A stretch of 7,443 nt of DNA, from NCBI GenBank assembly GCA_023427285.1, contig JAEZBH010000487.1, forward strand, positions 1 to 7,443. The letters run 5' to 3'. The notes under the pieces were generated by a model, which worked only from the letters and a program-made list of their open reading frames with translations, was not told the DNA's origin and ran no database searches. The stretch comes from Pseudomonadota bacterium. GTDB taxonomy: Bacteria; Pseudomonadota; Alphaproteobacteria; Sphingomonadales; Sphingomonadaceae. Below are positions 6,687 through 7,443 of this stretch, one piece after another. How positions within the stretch are numbered: the first letter of the stretch is position 1; each line of letters starts with the position of its first letter. Position numbers and translations under genes: made by a program.

Positions 6687-7443
6687 GGTCGCGCCTCCCT
6701 GGCAGGGGTAGCAGGGAACAGACGCTTGCGCTCTCTTGCCATGGTTTCGGCGGCCAGAACCAGAAGCGGGGTGCCGCAATTCCAGTATTGTCCAGGCACG
6801 TCGATGGTCGGTCGCAGCCGTGCGGTTCCCCAGAGGACAGGATTGCGCCGGAGGAAATTGGCGTTGCGCCGGTTCGTATCGAAATAGCTGGTGATAAAGG
6901 CATCGGGTGGGCTGAGGATCACCTTCTCAAGGGGCACCCCGCGCCAGCCATCAATGCCGATTTCGTGTTGCAGGTTTGCAAAGCCGGCCGCTTCAATGGC
7001 GATGTCCACGAAGGTGCCGCGTCCTGCCCCGCCACCATCGGGACGATAATAGGCAACGCGCGGTCGGGGTGCCAGTTGCTCTCGTGCCAGCCGCTCAAGC
7101 CGCCTGTGCATGTCCGCCAGAATCGCCTCGCCGCGTCCGGGTTGGCCTAAGGCCAGGGCGACATTGCGGGTCAGGTCTTCCACTTCGGCCCATGAATTGG
7201 CAAGGGGCAGGCGAAAGACGGTGATGTTCGTCTGGGCCAGCGCCTTGGTAGTGTAGGGATTGAGGTTGTCGCTGGTCAGGAACACCTGTGCGCCGCTGGC
7301 GATAATTTCTTCGGCGGCCCCGCGAGTCACAGGCAGACCTTTGGTCCGGTCGGCATAGTGGGAGAGGGGGCTTGTCGCCTGATCGGAGACGGCCGCAATC
7401 TGGGCGCGGTCGGCCAGCATCAGGGCCATCTGATCCGCGCACA
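6683..7443 (-). CDS. Periplasmic substrate-binding protein, BtuF/FecB type, N-terminus missing
   Basis: This is the extracytoplasmic binding protein that would deliver substrate to the permease. The visible part has 252 full codons and is open at the right edge. The frame continues upstream of the ATG at 7429 as CADQ, matching the NLCADQ motif typical near the mature N-terminus of these proteins, so 7429 is not the start and only the signal peptide and a few residues are probably missing. Counting from the methionine at 7429: an EEIIASGAQVFL helix and strand at 40-51 (family equivalent, AE-(V/I)-L-x-L-x-P-D-L-V), GRGTFVDIAIEAAGFANL at 136-153, PLEKVILSPPDAFI at 166-179, and a C-terminal QYWNCGTPLLVLA at 214-226. 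Glutamates 40 and 168 align by eye with the two BtuF glutamates that contact BtuC. Ligand is probably a corrinoid, from context; a siderophore-type ligand cannot be excluded. Confidence 0.88.
   Translation of the reverse strand, partial: CADQMALMLADRAQIAAVSDQATSPLSHYADRTKGLPVTRGAAEEIIASGAQVFLTSDNLNPYTTKALAQTNITVFRLPLANSWAEVEDLTRNVALALGQPGRGEAILADMHRRLERLAREQLAPRPRVAYYRPDGGGAGRGTFVDIAIEAAGFANLQHEIGIDGWRGVPLEKVILSPPDAFITSYFDTNRRNANFLRRNPVLWGTARLRPTIDVPGQYWNCGTPLLVLAAETMARERKRLFPATPAREARP
6694..6699 (-). promoter_or_regulatory. Ribosome binding site of the permease gene
   Basis: GGGAGG lies seven bases before the ATG at 6686-6684. It decides between this start and the in-frame ATG at 6779, which would add 31 residues unlike the family. 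Confidence 0.8.

Noticed and set aside
6687..6779. An N-terminal extension of the permease by 31 residues
   Set aside because: It overlaps the conserved C-terminus of the binding protein. A strong ribosome binding site and an ATGA overlap mark 6686 as the start.

Overview
The window looks like one dense, single-direction vitamin B12 operon read on the minus strand, so transcription runs from the right edge (7443) to the left edge (1). It is GC-rich (by eye a little over 60%). The order cobW-cobN-cobO, with an aerobic-type (CobN) cobaltochelatase subunit, suggests an alphaproteobacterium. The genus cannot be fixed from the sequence alone.

Layout in transcription order: (1) 7443-6683, a periplasmic substrate-binding protein of the BtuF/FecB type, with its N-terminus outside the window; (2) 6686-5652, a FecCD/BtuC-type membrane permease; (3) 5655-4837, a BtuD/FecE-type ATPase; (4) 4837-3806, cobW, a GTPase metallochaperone; (5) 3792-28, cobN, the large subunit of cobaltochelatase; (6) 31-1, the first ten codons of a further gene, probably cobO (corrinoid adenosyltransferase). 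Four of the five junctions overlap: ATGA at 6683-6686, 5652-5655 and 28-31, and TAATG at 4835-4839. Only the cobW-cobN junction has a spacer, of 13 nt. There is no non-coding stretch over 300 bases, and I see no promoter, terminator, riboswitch, RNA gene, repeat array or mobile element.

The genes probably act together as follows. The ABC importer brings in a corrinoid (cobalamin, cobinamide or a precursor). CobW is thought to deliver Co(II), and CobN, with CobS and CobT encoded elsewhere, inserts it into hydrogenobyrinate a,c-diamide. The next gene would adenosylate the corrinoid product. Salvage and late de novo synthesis would thus be made from one transcript. A cobalamin riboswitch would be expected upstream of the first gene, beyond the right edge. 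I found no novel system here. The findings are modest points about coupling, metal-binding motifs and substrate assignment.
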